Under the pieces are notes generated by a model, which was given only the letters and a program-made list of their open reading frames with translations, searched no databases and was not told the DNA's origin. From Mycolicibacter arupensis (GTDB lineage Bacteria > Actinomycetota > Actinomycetes > Mycobacteriales > Mycobacteriaceae), in NCBI RefSeq assembly GCF_002086515.1, contig NZ_MVHH01000021.1:1-64000 (forward strand): a stretch of 64,000 nucleotides of DNA, read 5' to 3'. Positions 6,997-16,130 of this stretch are shown in pieces (within the stretch, counting starts at the first letter, position 1; every line of letters starts with the position of its first letter). Both the position numbers and the translations under genes were made by a program.

Positions 6997-7887
6997 ATGA
7001 GTGTTGTGGGATCAGCCAGTCATACCCGGACCACCGTCGGAGTCGCGGTGCTGGCCGCGGGTGCGCTTATCGCGACGCCGACGGCGGCGCCGCCGCCCGA
7101 GGCCGTCCTGCAGGCGGTCGCGTTGTCGGCCAACCCACTGGATCCGTATGTGGACCTGATCACCAACACCGTCAACAACCTGGGGACCCTCGGTGCCCAC
7201 TGGCTGGAAGATCCGCTGCCCACGGTGGTCCAGCTGGCCACCAACTGGTTCGACTACGCCCAGACAACGGTCGACTTGCTCGGCGACACCGCCCGGTCCT
7301 TCGTCGATGGGGTGAACAATCTGCCCGGCCAACTCGACACGTTCTTCGAAGCCATCTCGGCCAGTGATGTCACGGCCATTTTGGGTCAGGGCATCATCAT
7401 CGTGCTGAGCATTTTTCCGGTCGCGGGGCTGGTGGATCGCCTGATGTCGATCCCGTTCGAGATCGTCGGCAATGCCGTGAACGCGGCCATGGCCACGCTG
7501 CACGCACTGCAGGTGCCGGTCGGCCTCGCCGCTCTGAGCTCGGTGCAGGCTGCCGTCGCCGAAATCGGGACGCTGGCGCGCGATTTCATCGACGACCTGG
7601 CGTCCGGGGATATCGGCGGGGCGCTGGCGGGGTTGATCGGAGCACCGGCGCAATTCCTGGACGCCTATTTGAACGGTGACAGCCCCGGGATGGCAGGTTT
7701 GCTCACGCCGTTTGAGGATCTGTACCAAACGGGCTTCGTGGATGCCCTGGTGAACTTCCTGCCCCGCGCGGTGGCCGAGTCTATCGGCGCCGCGTTCTCG
7801 CCGATCGACGGATCGCTGCCGCCGGATGTCGGGTTCTTTGCCTTGGGCGACTCGGTTGATCCGAGCGTCCTGCTGCCTGAATTCTGA
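6997..7887 (+). CDS. Exported protein of unknown function
   Basis: 296 residues. The ATG at 6997 gives TRTTVGVAVLAAGALIATPTAAPPPEA, a signal-peptide-like segment; the open frame extends upstream to 6841 but without family character. The rest is Ala/Leu/Asp-rich with predicted helices (DLITNTVNNLGTL, TVDLLGDTARSFVDGVNNL, FIDDLASGDIGGALAGLIG), no Cys and no recognisable catalytic motif. It resembles the class of Ala-rich exported proteins found near PE/PPE genes. I cannot assign a function. A hairpin terminator follows. Confidence 0.75.
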   Translation: MSVVGSASHTRTTVGVAVLAAGALIATPTAAPPPEAVLQAVALSANPLDPYVDLITNTVNNLGTLGAHWLEDPLPTVVQLATNWFDYAQTTVDLLGDTARSFVDGVNNLPGQLDTFFEAISASDVTAILGQGIIIVLSIFPVAGLVDRLMSIPFEIVGNAVNAAMATLHALQVPVGLAALSSVQAAVAEIGTLARDFIDDLASGDIGGALAGLIGAPAQFLDAYLNGDSPGMAGLLTPFEDLYQTGFVDALVNFLPRAVAESIGAAFSPIDGSLPPDVGFFALGDSVDPSVLLPEF

Positions 7888-7894
7888 TTCGCTC

Positions 7895-7913
7895 GGGCGT
7901 GCACGGCACGCCC
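7895..7913 (+). terminator. GC-rich hairpin after the exported protein
   Basis: A perfect 8-bp stem, GGGCGTGC and GCACGCCC, with a 3-base loop, starts 7 bases past the stop codon. There is no T-tract. Confidence 0.6.
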
Positions 7914-8045
7914 TCGGGGGAATTCCGGCGTGAACAGACGCCAAGTTAATCAGAAGAATTCATTGAGCTCGATCTGTGATCGTGTCGTGTTACCGGTGTG
8001 ATTATTGATGCCCATTGTTACGGAAGTTGTCTGAGTGATCCGTGA

Positions 8046-10157
8046 GTGAGTCGGCGTCGTAACCGAATGAGGAGTTGGTCCGTGGTTGATGGGGTGGCCT
8101 GTAAACGTTCTCGGCGCCACGCCGGGTGGACGGCCACACTAGCGGTCGCGACCCACCGACTGCGTTGGACCGCCGTGGCCGCCGTGCTGTCGGTGCTCGT
8201 CGCCTGGTCCGGGGCTGCGGTGATGGGACTGCCAGGGCTGGCTTCGGCAGCGAGCGCCGAGCCGCAGAACGTGGTGGCCGTGACCACCACCGCCACTCCC
8301 GTCAGCGCCGGATTGGTTGCGGTTCCGGCCAATCCGGCCACCCAGTTCGCCATTGTCACCCCGCCGGCGAACGGCACAGCGACCGTCAGCGGCGCCACCT
8401 TCACCTACACCCCGGCCAACGGCTATGTCGGCACCGACGCTTTCAGCTACGCCACCACCGATGGTGTGACGGTCTCGACGCCGGCCACCGTCGGTGTCAC
8501 GGTGATGTCGCCGGCTTCGGCGCCACCCTCGCTGGCGACCGCATGTACTGACCTGGGTCCGGCCTTCACTCCGGTGTGTACGGCCATCGGCGACGTGACC
8601 AACCCGGTGGTGAACGCCTGCAGCACCGTAGGGTCCGTCGCCGCGTGCAGCTGGTTCGGCGGCAACAAGCACGGACTGATCAGCGCGTGCTTCGATGTCG
8701 CCACCGGACAGCTGGAGTCGGCGTGCAAGACGCTCGATGCGGCAGCACAATTGGTGGCCAGCCAGTGCCGGGTGATCAACGGCCCGATCGACTATTGCGC
8801 CCTGCGCAACGGCAGTCCGATCGGCAATCGCTCGGTGCAGCAGTACTTGGCCGGCCCGGTGCACCGGGCACTGGCGCAGCAGTATCGGCTGAACATGACT
8901 CTGCCGCTGGGGCAGACCCAGCTCCCTGCCACCCACAACTCGTTCAACTACACCAATGCCAATGTCCCGCCGACGTTGTCGGGCATGGATCCCGACCAGC
9001 TGTACTCGTTGGTCGACCAGCTCGACTTGGACATGCGCTTCATCGAGCTCGACCTGCACTGGTATCCCAGCCTGGGTGCTCCCGGCGGTTATCAACCGAT
9101 CTTGTGTCACGGCTTCGACAACCACCTGGGCTGTACCTTCGAGGGGCCCGCGAGTAAGGGGCTGCAGGAGATCCGGGGCTGGTTGGACGCCCACCCCGAC
9201 CAGGTGATCGTGCTCTATATCGAGAACCGGCTCGATGACCCGGTCGATGACGTCACCAAGTCGCTGCCGGCTGGGGCCGCGGTCATCGAGAGCACCTTGG
9301 GCAACACCTCCGCCCGCGATCTGCTGTTCCGGCCCTCGCAGGTGCAGCCCGGCTCCTCCTGCGACACTCAGCCGATCCCCCTGGGCGTGACCATGGCCCA
9401 GATCCTCGCGAGCGGCAAACAGGTGCTGATGTACACCAACAGCGGCTGCGGCCAGAACGCGGCGTGGGACGCCCTCGGATTCAACGACAGCAATGTGGCG
9501 GAGAAGGGCAGGCCGGTCACCGTCGCGTACCCCGACTGCTACTTCAGCAGGGCGCAGTACGAGAGCTCCTACACGCGGTTCTTCGACTCCAGCACGCTGG
9601 TCGACGTGCTTGCCGGTGGCGGCAATGCCCAGCCGATGACCTCGGCCGACATCCACGAGATGATGAAATGCGGTGCCAACGCGCCCGGGCCGAACTTTCT
9701 GGACCCCCAGGCCGACCAGCTGGCGGGCTTCTCATGGAGCTGGTCCTACGGCCAGCCGGTGTCCAGCCCCACCCAACAGTGCGCCGTACACAGCGGCGAC
9801 GGTCGCTTCCAGGCCGAGGCCTGCGGGCAGTTCCTGAACTACGCCTGCCAGGCCCCGGACGGCTGGCACATCAGTTCCGGCGCCGGTCAGTTCGCCGGTG
9901 GGGCCCTGGGGTGCGCGGGTCAGGGCGCCTTCGCAGTACCTCGCACCGGGTATGAGAACGAACTGCTCAAGACGGCCAAAGCCCAGGCCGGTGTCGACCG
10001 GGTCTGGCTGGCCTACACCGCCGGCAATGACGGCAACTGGAGCATGGGATCAACGCCGCCGCCGGCGCCGTCGGCCCAACTGCGGCCGGTGACGCCGAGC
10101 CTGCCGCCGTACCCGGTGGAGATGCCCGATATGCCGTTCCCGATCACGGTGTCCTGA
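8046..10157 (+). CDS. Secreted PI-PLC X-domain-like protein with bacterial Ig-like domain
   Basis: 703 residues from a GTG; ATG at 8067 is an equally possible start. A long N-terminus leads into a hydrophobic segment ending LASAASA (about 60). Residues about 80-155 form a Big_9/cadherin-like domain (TPPANGTATVSGATFTYTP..GYVGTDAFSY). A Cys-rich linker (about 160-260) follows, then a phosphatidylinositol-specific phospholipase C X-like TIM barrel. PATHNSFN (His297) and LCHGFDN (His355) supply the two expected catalytic histidines, with IELDLHWY and DQVIVLYIENRL between and after. No Y, C2 or EF-hand domain. It probably acts in the envelope or outside the cell; the lipid substrate is not determinable. 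Confidence 0.8.
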   Translation: MSRRRNRMRSWSVVDGVACKRSRRHAGWTATLAVATHRLRWTAVAAVLSVLVAWSGAAVMGLPGLASAASAEPQNVVAVTTTATPVSAGLVAVPANPATQFAIVTPPANGTATVSGATFTYTPANGYVGTDAFSYATTDGVTVSTPATVGVTVMSPASAPPSLATACTDLGPAFTPVCTAIGDVTNPVVNACSTVGSVAACSWFGGNKHGLISACFDVATGQLESACKTLDAAAQLVASQCRVINGPIDYCALRNGSPIGNRSVQQYLAGPVHRALAQQYRLNMTLPLGQTQLPATHNSFNYTNANVPPTLSGMDPDQLYSLVDQLDLDMRFIELDLHWYPSLGAPGGYQPILCHGFDNHLGCTFEGPASKGLQEIRGWLDAHPDQVIVLYIENRLDDPVDDVTKSLPAGAAVIESTLGNTSARDLLFRPSQVQPGSSCDTQPIPLGVTMAQILASGKQVLMYTNSGCGQNAAWDALGFNDSNVAEKGRPVTVAYPDCYFSRAQYESSYTRFFDSSTLVDVLAGGGNAQPMTSADIHEMMKCGANAPGPNFLDPQADQLAGFSWSWSYGQPVSSPTQQCAVHSGDGRFQAEACGQFLNYACQAPDGWHISSGAGQFAGGALGCAGQGAFAVPRTGYENELLKTAKAQAGVDRVWLAYTAGNDGNWSMGSTPPPAPSAQLRPVTPSLPPYPVEMPDMPFPITVS

Positions 10158-10196
10158 CGCCAGGGGACTGCCTCCCAAACCTCTACAACGGTCATC

Positions 10197-11231
10197 GTGC
10201 CATTGACAAATGGCAGAATTGCTGGTGTCGTGTGTGCCGTGACCGAACCCGAGGGCTCGCCCCTGCCTGACGTTCCCACCCGCGCGCCGATGCGTGCAGT
10301 GGTTGGGGGCACCGCCGCCCGCTGGACTTTGCACGTCCTCAACACCATGATCCCGATGAATCCGCTGGGCATCGCGTTTGCGCGCGGACTGATCGCCACC
10401 ATCATGGGAACGCTCGGGTCGATGCCCGCCGGAACCAGGGTCATCCCGGTACGCGAAGCGGGCGTGCGCGGCGAGTGGGTGCTGGCCCCCGGCGTCGAAT
10501 TCGGTAGGCGGGCCGGGTATTACGTGCATGGCAGTGGATACGTGTTGTGCTCGACGCGGACCCACCGCAAGCTGGTCGCCCGGCTCTCGGAGGCCACCGG
10601 ATTGCCGATGTTCGCCGTCGACTACCGACTGGCCCCCGAGCACCCGTTCCCGACCGCCGCCGATGACGTCGAAGCCGGCTATCGCTGGCTGTTGAGCCAG
10701 GGCTACGGCGCCCGTGACGTCGTGATCGGTGCGGATTCCGCCGGCGGCCACCTGACCTGCGACATGTTGCTCGCCTATGCCGATGAGCCGGAGTTCCAGC
10801 CGGCCGGTGTGGTGCTGTTCTCGCCGTTGGTCGACCTCACGCTGACCCTGGCCGAGCAGCAGGAGAAGCTGCGGCGCGACCCCGCGGCGTCGGCAGCCTC
10901 GGCGCGGCGCCTGGTTCAGCTCTACGTGCGGGGCCAAGACCCCGACAACGTGCGGCTTCGCCTCGATTTCGGTCGCTCCGCGCAGTTGCCGCCGGTGTTC
11001 ACCCAGGTGGGGGGCTTTGAGATGCTCAGCGCCGACGCGCGCCACCTCGACGCGGAGCTTCGCCGCAACGGGGGCACCAGCACCCTGGAGGTGTGGCCGG
11101 GCATGGTGCATGTCTTCCAGGCACTGCCCCGGTTGGCTCCGGAGGCCGTACCCGCATTGCGCCGGGTGGCGGCCTTCATCTCCGGCGTCTATGCCGACCA
11201 GCGAACCGATGATCTCGGGGCGGCCCGCTGA
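10197..11231 (+). CDS. Hormone-sensitive-lipase-family esterase (Lip-like)
   Basis: 344 residues. The HSL oxyanion motif appears as YVHGSGYVL (HGSG for HGGG), followed by DYRLAPEHPFPTA and the nucleophile elbow GADSAGGHL. A later Asp region and HVFQ supply the remaining triad members. Such LipR/LipN-type enzymes hydrolyse short- to medium-chain esters. It is the first gene of a five-gene run and overlaps the following SDR by one base (TGATG), so the two are coupled. No signal peptide. Confidence 0.85.
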   Translation: MPLTNGRIAGVVCAVTEPEGSPLPDVPTRAPMRAVVGGTAARWTLHVLNTMIPMNPLGIAFARGLIATIMGTLGSMPAGTRVIPVREAGVRGEWVLAPGVEFGRRAGYYVHGSGYVLCSTRTHRKLVARLSEATGLPMFAVDYRLAPEHPFPTAADDVEAGYRWLLSQGYGARDVVIGADSAGGHLTCDMLLAYADEPEFQPAGVVLFSPLVDLTLTLAEQQEKLRRDPAASAASARRLVQLYVRGQDPDNVRLRLDFGRSAQLPPVFTQVGGFEMLSADARHLDAELRRNGGTSTLEVWPGMVHVFQALPRLAPEAVPALRRVAAFISGVYADQRTDDLGAAR

Positions 11232-12088
11232 TGTTCGGAATCGACACCGTGCTGGCGCTGCTGCGCAGCGACCGGCGGACCGCCAACGCCAAAGCGGTGG
11301 TGACCGGTGCCGGCAGCGGCATCGGCCGTTCGTTCGCCCTGGAGCTGGCGCGCCGCGGCGGCGACATCGTCTGCGCCGACATCAACGCGCAACGCGCGGC
11401 CGAGACGGTGGCGCTGATCGAGCAGTTGCCCACCGGTTCAGCGCATGCGGTGCAGTGTGATGTGTCCGATCGCGGGGAGATCGAAGCGCTGGCTATGCGT
11501 GCTCAGGAGATCTTTGGTGGCCCGCCAACTTTGGTGATCAACAACGCCGGTGTGGGCATCGGCGGAAAGCCGGTCGGCGACATCGGTTTCGAGGACTGGG
11601 ATTGGGCTCTCGGCATCAATCTGTGGGGCGTGGTCTACGGCTGCGAGGTTTTCACGCCGCTGCTGCGGGAAGCCGGACGTGGCGGAATCATCAACGTGGC
11701 GTCGGCAGCGGGATTCGCCGCGGCACCGTCGATGGCGGCCTACAACGTGTCCAAGGCAGGGGTCATGTCGCTGTCGGAGACGCTGGCCGCCGAGCTGGAC
11801 GGCAGCGGCATCGCGGTCACCGTGTTATGTCCCACCTTCGTCAAGACCAACGTCTTCACCGATGGCCGGATCACCGCGTCATCGATGAACCTGAGTCAGC
11901 AGCTGGCCCGCTGGACCGGCCTGTCTGCGGACAGTGTCGCGGCGCGCACCCTGGACGCACACGACAGCGGGCGACTGTATGTGGTGCCGCAACTCGACGC
12001 CACGCTCATCTGGCACCTCAAGCGGCACTTTCCGGAACTCTATGTCCGCGGCACCGGGCTGCTGGCCCGTCTGCTTCCCCAGAACTGA
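11231..12088 (+). CDS. Short-chain dehydrogenase/reductase
   Basis: 285 residues, classical SDR with cofactor motif VVTGAGSGIGRSF, NNAG at about residue 100, the Ser of NVASAAGF and the catalytic YNVSK. The acidic CADIN after the second strand suggests NAD preference. Position between an esterase and a diiron protein suggests oxidation or reduction of an alcohol released by the esterase, but this is inference. Confidence 0.85.
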   Translation: MFGIDTVLALLRSDRRTANAKAVVTGAGSGIGRSFALELARRGGDIVCADINAQRAAETVALIEQLPTGSAHAVQCDVSDRGEIEALAMRAQEIFGGPPTLVINNAGVGIGGKPVGDIGFEDWDWALGINLWGVVYGCEVFTPLLREAGRGGIINVASAAGFAAAPSMAAYNVSKAGVMSLSETLAAELDGSGIAVTVLCPTFVKTNVFTDGRITASSMNLSQQLARWTGLSADSVAARTLDAHDSGRLYVVPQLDATLIWHLKRHFPELYVRGTGLLARLLPQN

Positions 12089-12127
12089 ACTGTCGAACAG
12101 CCTTCTTGTGAAAGGAATGAACAGATC

Positions 12128-13048
12128 ATGGCGATGAACCTCGACGACATGTTGCAGAAGATCAAGGACAAGCAGTGGGCGCTGGTCGACATCGACTGGG
12201 ACGCCCCCGGCGCGGAGCTCATCGAGCCGGAGCTATGGGCCAAGCTCAAGCCGTTCATGACTGACCTGATGTGGATCGAAAACGTCGGCGCCCGGGGGTT
12301 CGCGGCCCTGGCCAAGAAGGCGCCGACCCCGACCCTGAAGAGCATCTACGAGCACTTTCACGCCGAGGAGCAGAAGCACGCCAACGCCGAACTCGCATTG
12401 ATGCGACGGTGGGGGATGCTCGACGACGACGAGATCCCGGCTCCCAGTGTCAACGTGCAGCTGGTCATCACCTGGCTGGACAAGTTCTCCGACGGCATGT
12501 CGCTGTCCATTCTGGGCACCGTCATCCCCATGCTGGAAGTCGCCCTCGACGGTGCGCTGATCAAGTTCATCACCGAGGAAGTCAAAGACCCGGTGGCCCA
12601 AGAGGTCTTCAAACGGATCAACTCCGACGAGTCCCGGCATCTGGCGGTCGACTTCGAGGTGATGGACATCTTGGGTCATGCCAACGTGCGGAAGCTGGCG
12701 GTCGAACTGGTCGGCAGCTGGATGAACCCCGCGCTGCTGATCGGCACGCTGAGCTACTTCCCGCTGCTGAACAAGATGCGCGACAACATCGTGGCGATGG
12801 GCGTCAATGAAGAGCGTCTGTATCAGGCCATGCGCCGGTTCCAAAGCGTGGGCGAGCGAAGCTCATTCGCCCGCCGGGTGCCGATGTACCGGTTGATCTC
12901 CTGGCATGGCAAGAAGGTGATCGATCGCAGTTCGAAGTACCACTGGCTGGCCGACTCGCTGGTCAAGATCACCGGTGTGATCCCGCCGTCCCTGGTGCAC
13001 AACACCCCGACCTGGTCGCAGGAGCTGACCTACGAGCCGGTCGCGTGA
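12128..13048 (+). CDS. Ferritin-like diiron protein
   Basis: 306 residues, mostly helical, with two ligand sets of the ferritin-like/diiron oxygenase class: Glu51, Glu81 and His84 (EEQKH), then Glu137, Glu168 and His171 (DESRH). It is soluble and too large for a storage ferritin; the family is often annotated as a reductase or metal-dependent hydrolase-like protein. AAAGGAATGA upstream provides the ribosome-binding site. Lying directly before a flavin monooxygenase, it could be an oxygenase component acting on the same substrate. Confidence 0.65.
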   Translation: MAMNLDDMLQKIKDKQWALVDIDWDAPGAELIEPELWAKLKPFMTDLMWIENVGARGFAALAKKAPTPTLKSIYEHFHAEEQKHANAELALMRRWGMLDDDEIPAPSVNVQLVITWLDKFSDGMSLSILGTVIPMLEVALDGALIKFITEEVKDPVAQEVFKRINSDESRHLAVDFEVMDILGHANVRKLAVELVGSWMNPALLIGTLSYFPLLNKMRDNIVAMGVNEERLYQAMRRFQSVGERSSFARRVPMYRLISWHGKKVIDRSSKYHWLADSLVKITGVIPPSLVHNTPTWSQELTYEPVA

Positions 13049-13059
13049 AGGGGCAGGAC

Positions 13060-14544
13060 ATGGCGATCTCTGTAGCGATCATCGGAGCCGGATTCGCCGG
13101 CATCGGTGCCGCCATCCGACTCAAGGACCAGGGGATCACCGACTTCGTGATCCTGGAACGGGATTCACGAGTCGGCGGCACCTGGCGTGACAACACCTAT
13201 CCCGGCGCGGCGTGTGACATCCCCTCGCGGCTGTACTCCTACAGCTTCGCGCCCAACCCGGAGTGGTCGCACACCTACTCGGGTAGCGGCGAGATCCTTT
13301 CCTACATCGACACCATGGTCGAGTCTTTCGGGATCGCGCCCTATATCCGATTCGGGCACAACGTCACCGCGATCACCTACGACGCAGAAGCCGGTGAGTG
13401 GACCATCGACCTCCACGGCCGGGAACCGGTGCGCGCCCGGACCGTCGTGGTGGCCTCCGGGCCGCTGGCCAACGCCAGTTTCCCCGACATCCAGGGGATC
13501 GAGACCTACGAGGGGCGCAAGATCCACAGCGCTCGTTGGGATCACGACTACGATTTCGCGGGAAAGCGGGTGGCCGTCGTCGGCACTGGTGCCAGCGGCG
13601 TCCAGATCATTCCCGAGCTGGTCAAAGTGGCGGAGTCGGTCAAGGTGTTCCAGCGGACCCCGGGATGGGTGCTGCCGCGTCTGAACACCAGTACCAGCGG
13701 CTGGCTGAAGAGGATCTACAAGGATGTGCCGCTGGCCGAGAAGCTGATGCGGTCGGCGTGGTTCTGGGGCCACGAGTCGGTGGCGGTCGGTGTGGTGTGG
13801 GACAGCCCCTTCACCCGGCTGGTCGAGGCCCTGAGCCTGGCGAACCTACGCGCCCAGGTGAAGGACCCGTGGCTGCGGCGACAGCTCACACCGGACTTCT
13901 CGGCCGGCTGTAAGCGGCTGCTGATGACCAGCGACTATTACCCGGCATTGCAGAAGGACAACTGCAAGTTGGTGACCTGGCCGATCGCCCGGTTGTCACC
14001 CAAGGGGATTCGGACGGTGGAAGGTATCGAACACCAAGTCGACGCCATCGTGTTCGCCACCGGTTTCGAGGTGTCCAAAGCCGGAACGCCGATCCCGATC
14101 ACCGGAGTCGACGGCCGTGACTTGGGATCGGAGTGGAGCGCAGGCGCCTACGCCTACCGCAGTGTTGCCGTGTCGGGCTACCCCAACCTGTTCTTCACCT
14201 TCGGGCCCAACTCCGGGCCCGGCCACAGCTCTGCACTGGTCTACATGGAGGCGCAGATCGACTACATCGTGGGCGCCATCGCGAAACTTCTGCAGTACGA
14301 ATGGAAGTCGATCGATGTACGTCCCGAGGTCCAGGATCGCTACAACCAGGACATCCAGCGTCGGCTGCGGGCCACCACGTGGAACTCCGGCTGCCAGAGC
14401 TGGTATCTGACCGCGGATGGTTTCAACGCGACGATGTTTCCGGGCTTTGCCACGCAGTTCGTCAATCAACTCAAGACGCTGAACCTGGAGGACTTCAAGA
14501 TCACCGCTGCGACGACAAGCGGTGAACCGGTCCTGACTGCCTAG
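13060..14544 (+). CDS. Baeyer-Villiger-type flavin monooxygenase
   Basis: 494 residues. The N-terminal FAD motif is AIIGAGFAGIGAA and the mid-protein NADPH motif VVGTGASGVQII. Between them, YEGRKIHSARWDHD matches the BVMO fingerprint FxGxxxHxxxW with Tyr in place of Phe. GTWRDNTYPGAACD is typical of mycobacterial BVMO/EthA-like enzymes, which insert oxygen next to a carbonyl. ATG at 13060 follows GAAGGGGCAGG and is preferred over the GTG at 13045 inside the previous gene's end. Confidence 0.88.
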   Translation: MAISVAIIGAGFAGIGAAIRLKDQGITDFVILERDSRVGGTWRDNTYPGAACDIPSRLYSYSFAPNPEWSHTYSGSGEILSYIDTMVESFGIAPYIRFGHNVTAITYDAEAGEWTIDLHGREPVRARTVVVASGPLANASFPDIQGIETYEGRKIHSARWDHDYDFAGKRVAVVGTGASGVQIIPELVKVAESVKVFQRTPGWVLPRLNTSTSGWLKRIYKDVPLAEKLMRSAWFWGHESVAVGVVWDSPFTRLVEALSLANLRAQVKDPWLRRQLTPDFSAGCKRLLMTSDYYPALQKDNCKLVTWPIARLSPKGIRTVEGIEHQVDAIVFATGFEVSKAGTPIPITGVDGRDLGSEWSAGAYAYRSVAVSGYPNLFFTFGPNSGPGHSSALVYMEAQIDYIVGAIAKLLQYEWKSIDVRPEVQDRYNQDIQRRLRATTWNSGCQSWYLTADGFNATMFPGFATQFVNQLKTLNLEDFKITAATTSGEPVLTA

Positions 14545-14547
14545 GAT
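14542..14547 (+). promoter_or_regulatory. -10 hexamer of possible leaderless promoter for the MerR gene
   Basis: TAGGAT ends 6 bases before the GTG start at 14554 and contains the stop codon of the preceding monooxygenase. It would let the regulator be transcribed independently of the operon. Confidence 0.35.
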
Positions 14548-14553
14548 GCGAAG

Positions 14554-15324
14554 GTGACCGAGTACCGGATCGACGATCTTGCCCGACAGGCGGGGACCAC
14601 CACTCGCAATGTCCGGGTGTATCAGGAGAACGGTCTGTTACCCCGTCCCCAACGCAGGGGGCGGGTCGCGATCTACACCGATCGGCACCTGCGCCAGCTG
14701 CAGGCGATCATTCGGCTGCTCGGCGAGGGATTCACCGTCAAGCACATTCTGAAGTTTCTGACGGGGCTCCAGCGGGGCGAGGATCTGCTCGAAGTCCTCG
14801 ACCTCGCCGACCTGGGTGAGCTGGTGACGGCGCCCTGGTCACATCCGGTGACGAAAACCATGACGCGCGAGCAGTTAGAGGCACAGCTGGGTCAGTTGGA
14901 TGCGCCGTTGTTGCAGCGCCTGATCGCCAGTGGCGTCATTGAGACCACAGACGCCGGCAATGTCTACCGGGTCACCGACACCGATCAGATATCGGACCTT
15001 GCGACATTGATCTCGCGAGGCATGCCACTGCAGGCGATGCTGCAGACCGTTACCGCGGTCGACAAGAAGCTGGACGAAGCGGCCGAGCTGCTGACCCGCA
15101 GCGGACACGCCGAGGTGGTGCGTCAGCGTGGCCCGGGATGGTTGCCGGCCAAGGACGACGAGCTGGCGTGGGCCGCCGACCTGGTGGCCGCCATGCGCAG
15201 GGTGGCCAGGCGTTCTGCGCATGCCAGTCTTGACCGGGCTCTGGATGCGGCGGTACGTGCCGAATTGCGGCAGTATCGGCAGCACAGTGATGAGCACGAG
15301 GCCGTTTCCACGAGCACGGAGTAG
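14554..15324 (+). CDS. MerR-family transcriptional regulator
   Basis: 256 residues from GTG. The N-terminal winged helix (IDDLARQAGTTTRNVRVYQENGLLPRP..GRVAIYTDRHLRQL) is classical MerR, followed by a dimerisation helix and a longer C-terminal region (about 110-245) without metal-binding Cys. It is a candidate sensor for an organic ligand. Same strand as and 9 bases after the monooxygenase, it probably controls the esterase-SDR-diiron-BVMO cluster. Confidence 0.85.
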   Translation: MTEYRIDDLARQAGTTTRNVRVYQENGLLPRPQRRGRVAIYTDRHLRQLQAIIRLLGEGFTVKHILKFLTGLQRGEDLLEVLDLADLGELVTAPWSHPVTKTMTREQLEAQLGQLDAPLLQRLIASGVIETTDAGNVYRVTDTDQISDLATLISRGMPLQAMLQTVTAVDKKLDEAAELLTRSGHAEVVRQRGPGWLPAKDDELAWAADLVAAMRRVARRSAHASLDRALDAAVRAELRQYRQHSDEHEAVSTSTE

Positions 15325-15404
15325 CGGCCGCGACAGGTCCACAACTTCTCCTAGGGGGCACCGTGACCGACCCGTTGAGGCCGCAGGGCATTGACGGACC
15401 GGAC

Positions 15405-15410
15405 TAAACT
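15405..15410 (+). promoter_or_regulatory. -10 hexamer of a probable leaderless promoter
   Basis: TAAACT lies 9 bases before the ATG at 15420 and no ribosome-binding site is visible. Confidence 0.4.
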
Positions 15411-15419
15411 CGGTAACTG

Positions 15420-16130
15420 ATGGCTATCCGGCGCGCGGTACTCGTCATCGCCGACATCGGCGGATACACCGCATACATGAATTGGAACCGGACTCATCTG
15501 GTGCACGCCCAGATGGCAGTCGCGGCGCTGTTGGAGTCGGTCATCGATGCCGCCAAGGGCATGAAACTGGCGAAACTGGAAGGCGACGCCGCGTTCTTCT
15601 GGGCGCCCGGCGGCGACGCCCAGGTCTTGGTCAGCGAGCGGTTGGCGCGTATGCACCAGGCGTTTCTGGATCGCCGAGCCCGCATCGAGAGCGGTCGCCT
15701 GTGTGCTTGCGAGAGCTGCGCGCAGTTGATGAACCTGTCGTTGAAGTTCGTCGCACACGAAGGCGAGGTCGCCGAGCAGAAGGTCAAGCGGCACACCGAG
15801 CTTGCCGGCGTGGATGTCATCCTGGTGCACCGCATGCTGAAGAATCAGGTGCCGTTGCCGGAATACGTGTTGATGACAGATGCGGTCGCTCAGCGGTTGG
15901 ACGAACCCGTCCGCGCCGTGTGCACGCCGCTGGTGCACGACTTCGAGGGTCTGGGGCAGACCTCGACCTACTACCTGGACCTGGCCCATTCGGCGATGCA
16001 ACCGTCGGTCACAGCGATGGGATGGGCAGGCCGGCTGCGGTTCCGGCTGGGGGCACTGCCGTTTCTGTTCGGCACCAAGGAGCCCTGCGAGGGCTTCCGC
16101 AGCCTGGGACGCGGCGCCCCCGAGCCCTAG
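15420..16130 (+). CDS. DUF2652 (cyclase-homology-like) protein
   Basis: 236 residues beginning [19 protein letters not shown], which resembles the start of a class III nucleotide cyclase domain (DIxGYT). [13 protein letters not shown] in place of the second metal/dimer strand is the DUF2652 signature. A CACESCAQ segment supplies three cysteines. The function of this family is not known; purine-selecting residues are not evident, so I do not call it a cyclase. Its stop codon overlaps that of the convergent cutinase on a shared CTAG. Confidence 0.75.
   Translation: MAIRRAVLVIADIGGYTAYMNWNRTHLVHAQMAVAALLESVIDAAKGMKLAKLEGDAAFFWAPGGDAQVLVSERLARMHQAFLDRRARIESGRLCACESCAQLMNLSLKFVAHEGEVAEQKVKRHTELAGVDVILVHRMLKNQVPLPEYVLMTDAVAQRLDEPVRAVCTPLVHDFEGLGQTSTYYLDLAHSAMQPSVTAMGWAGRLRFRLGALPFLFGTKEPCEGFRSLGRGAPEP

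Noticed and set aside
6992..7000. Two-codon mini-ORF (ATG AAA TGA) overlapping the ATG at 6997
   Set aside because: Too short to argue for regulation without ribosome data; likely chance.
8139..9656. 505-codon minus-strand frame opposite the PI-PLC-like gene
   Set aside because: Composition and lack of any motif show it is a shadow; the plus strand has signal peptide and domain motifs.
15420..16130. Calling the DUF2652 protein an adenylate cyclase
   Set aside because: Only the N-terminal DIGGYT resembles cyclases; other catalytic residues are not evident.
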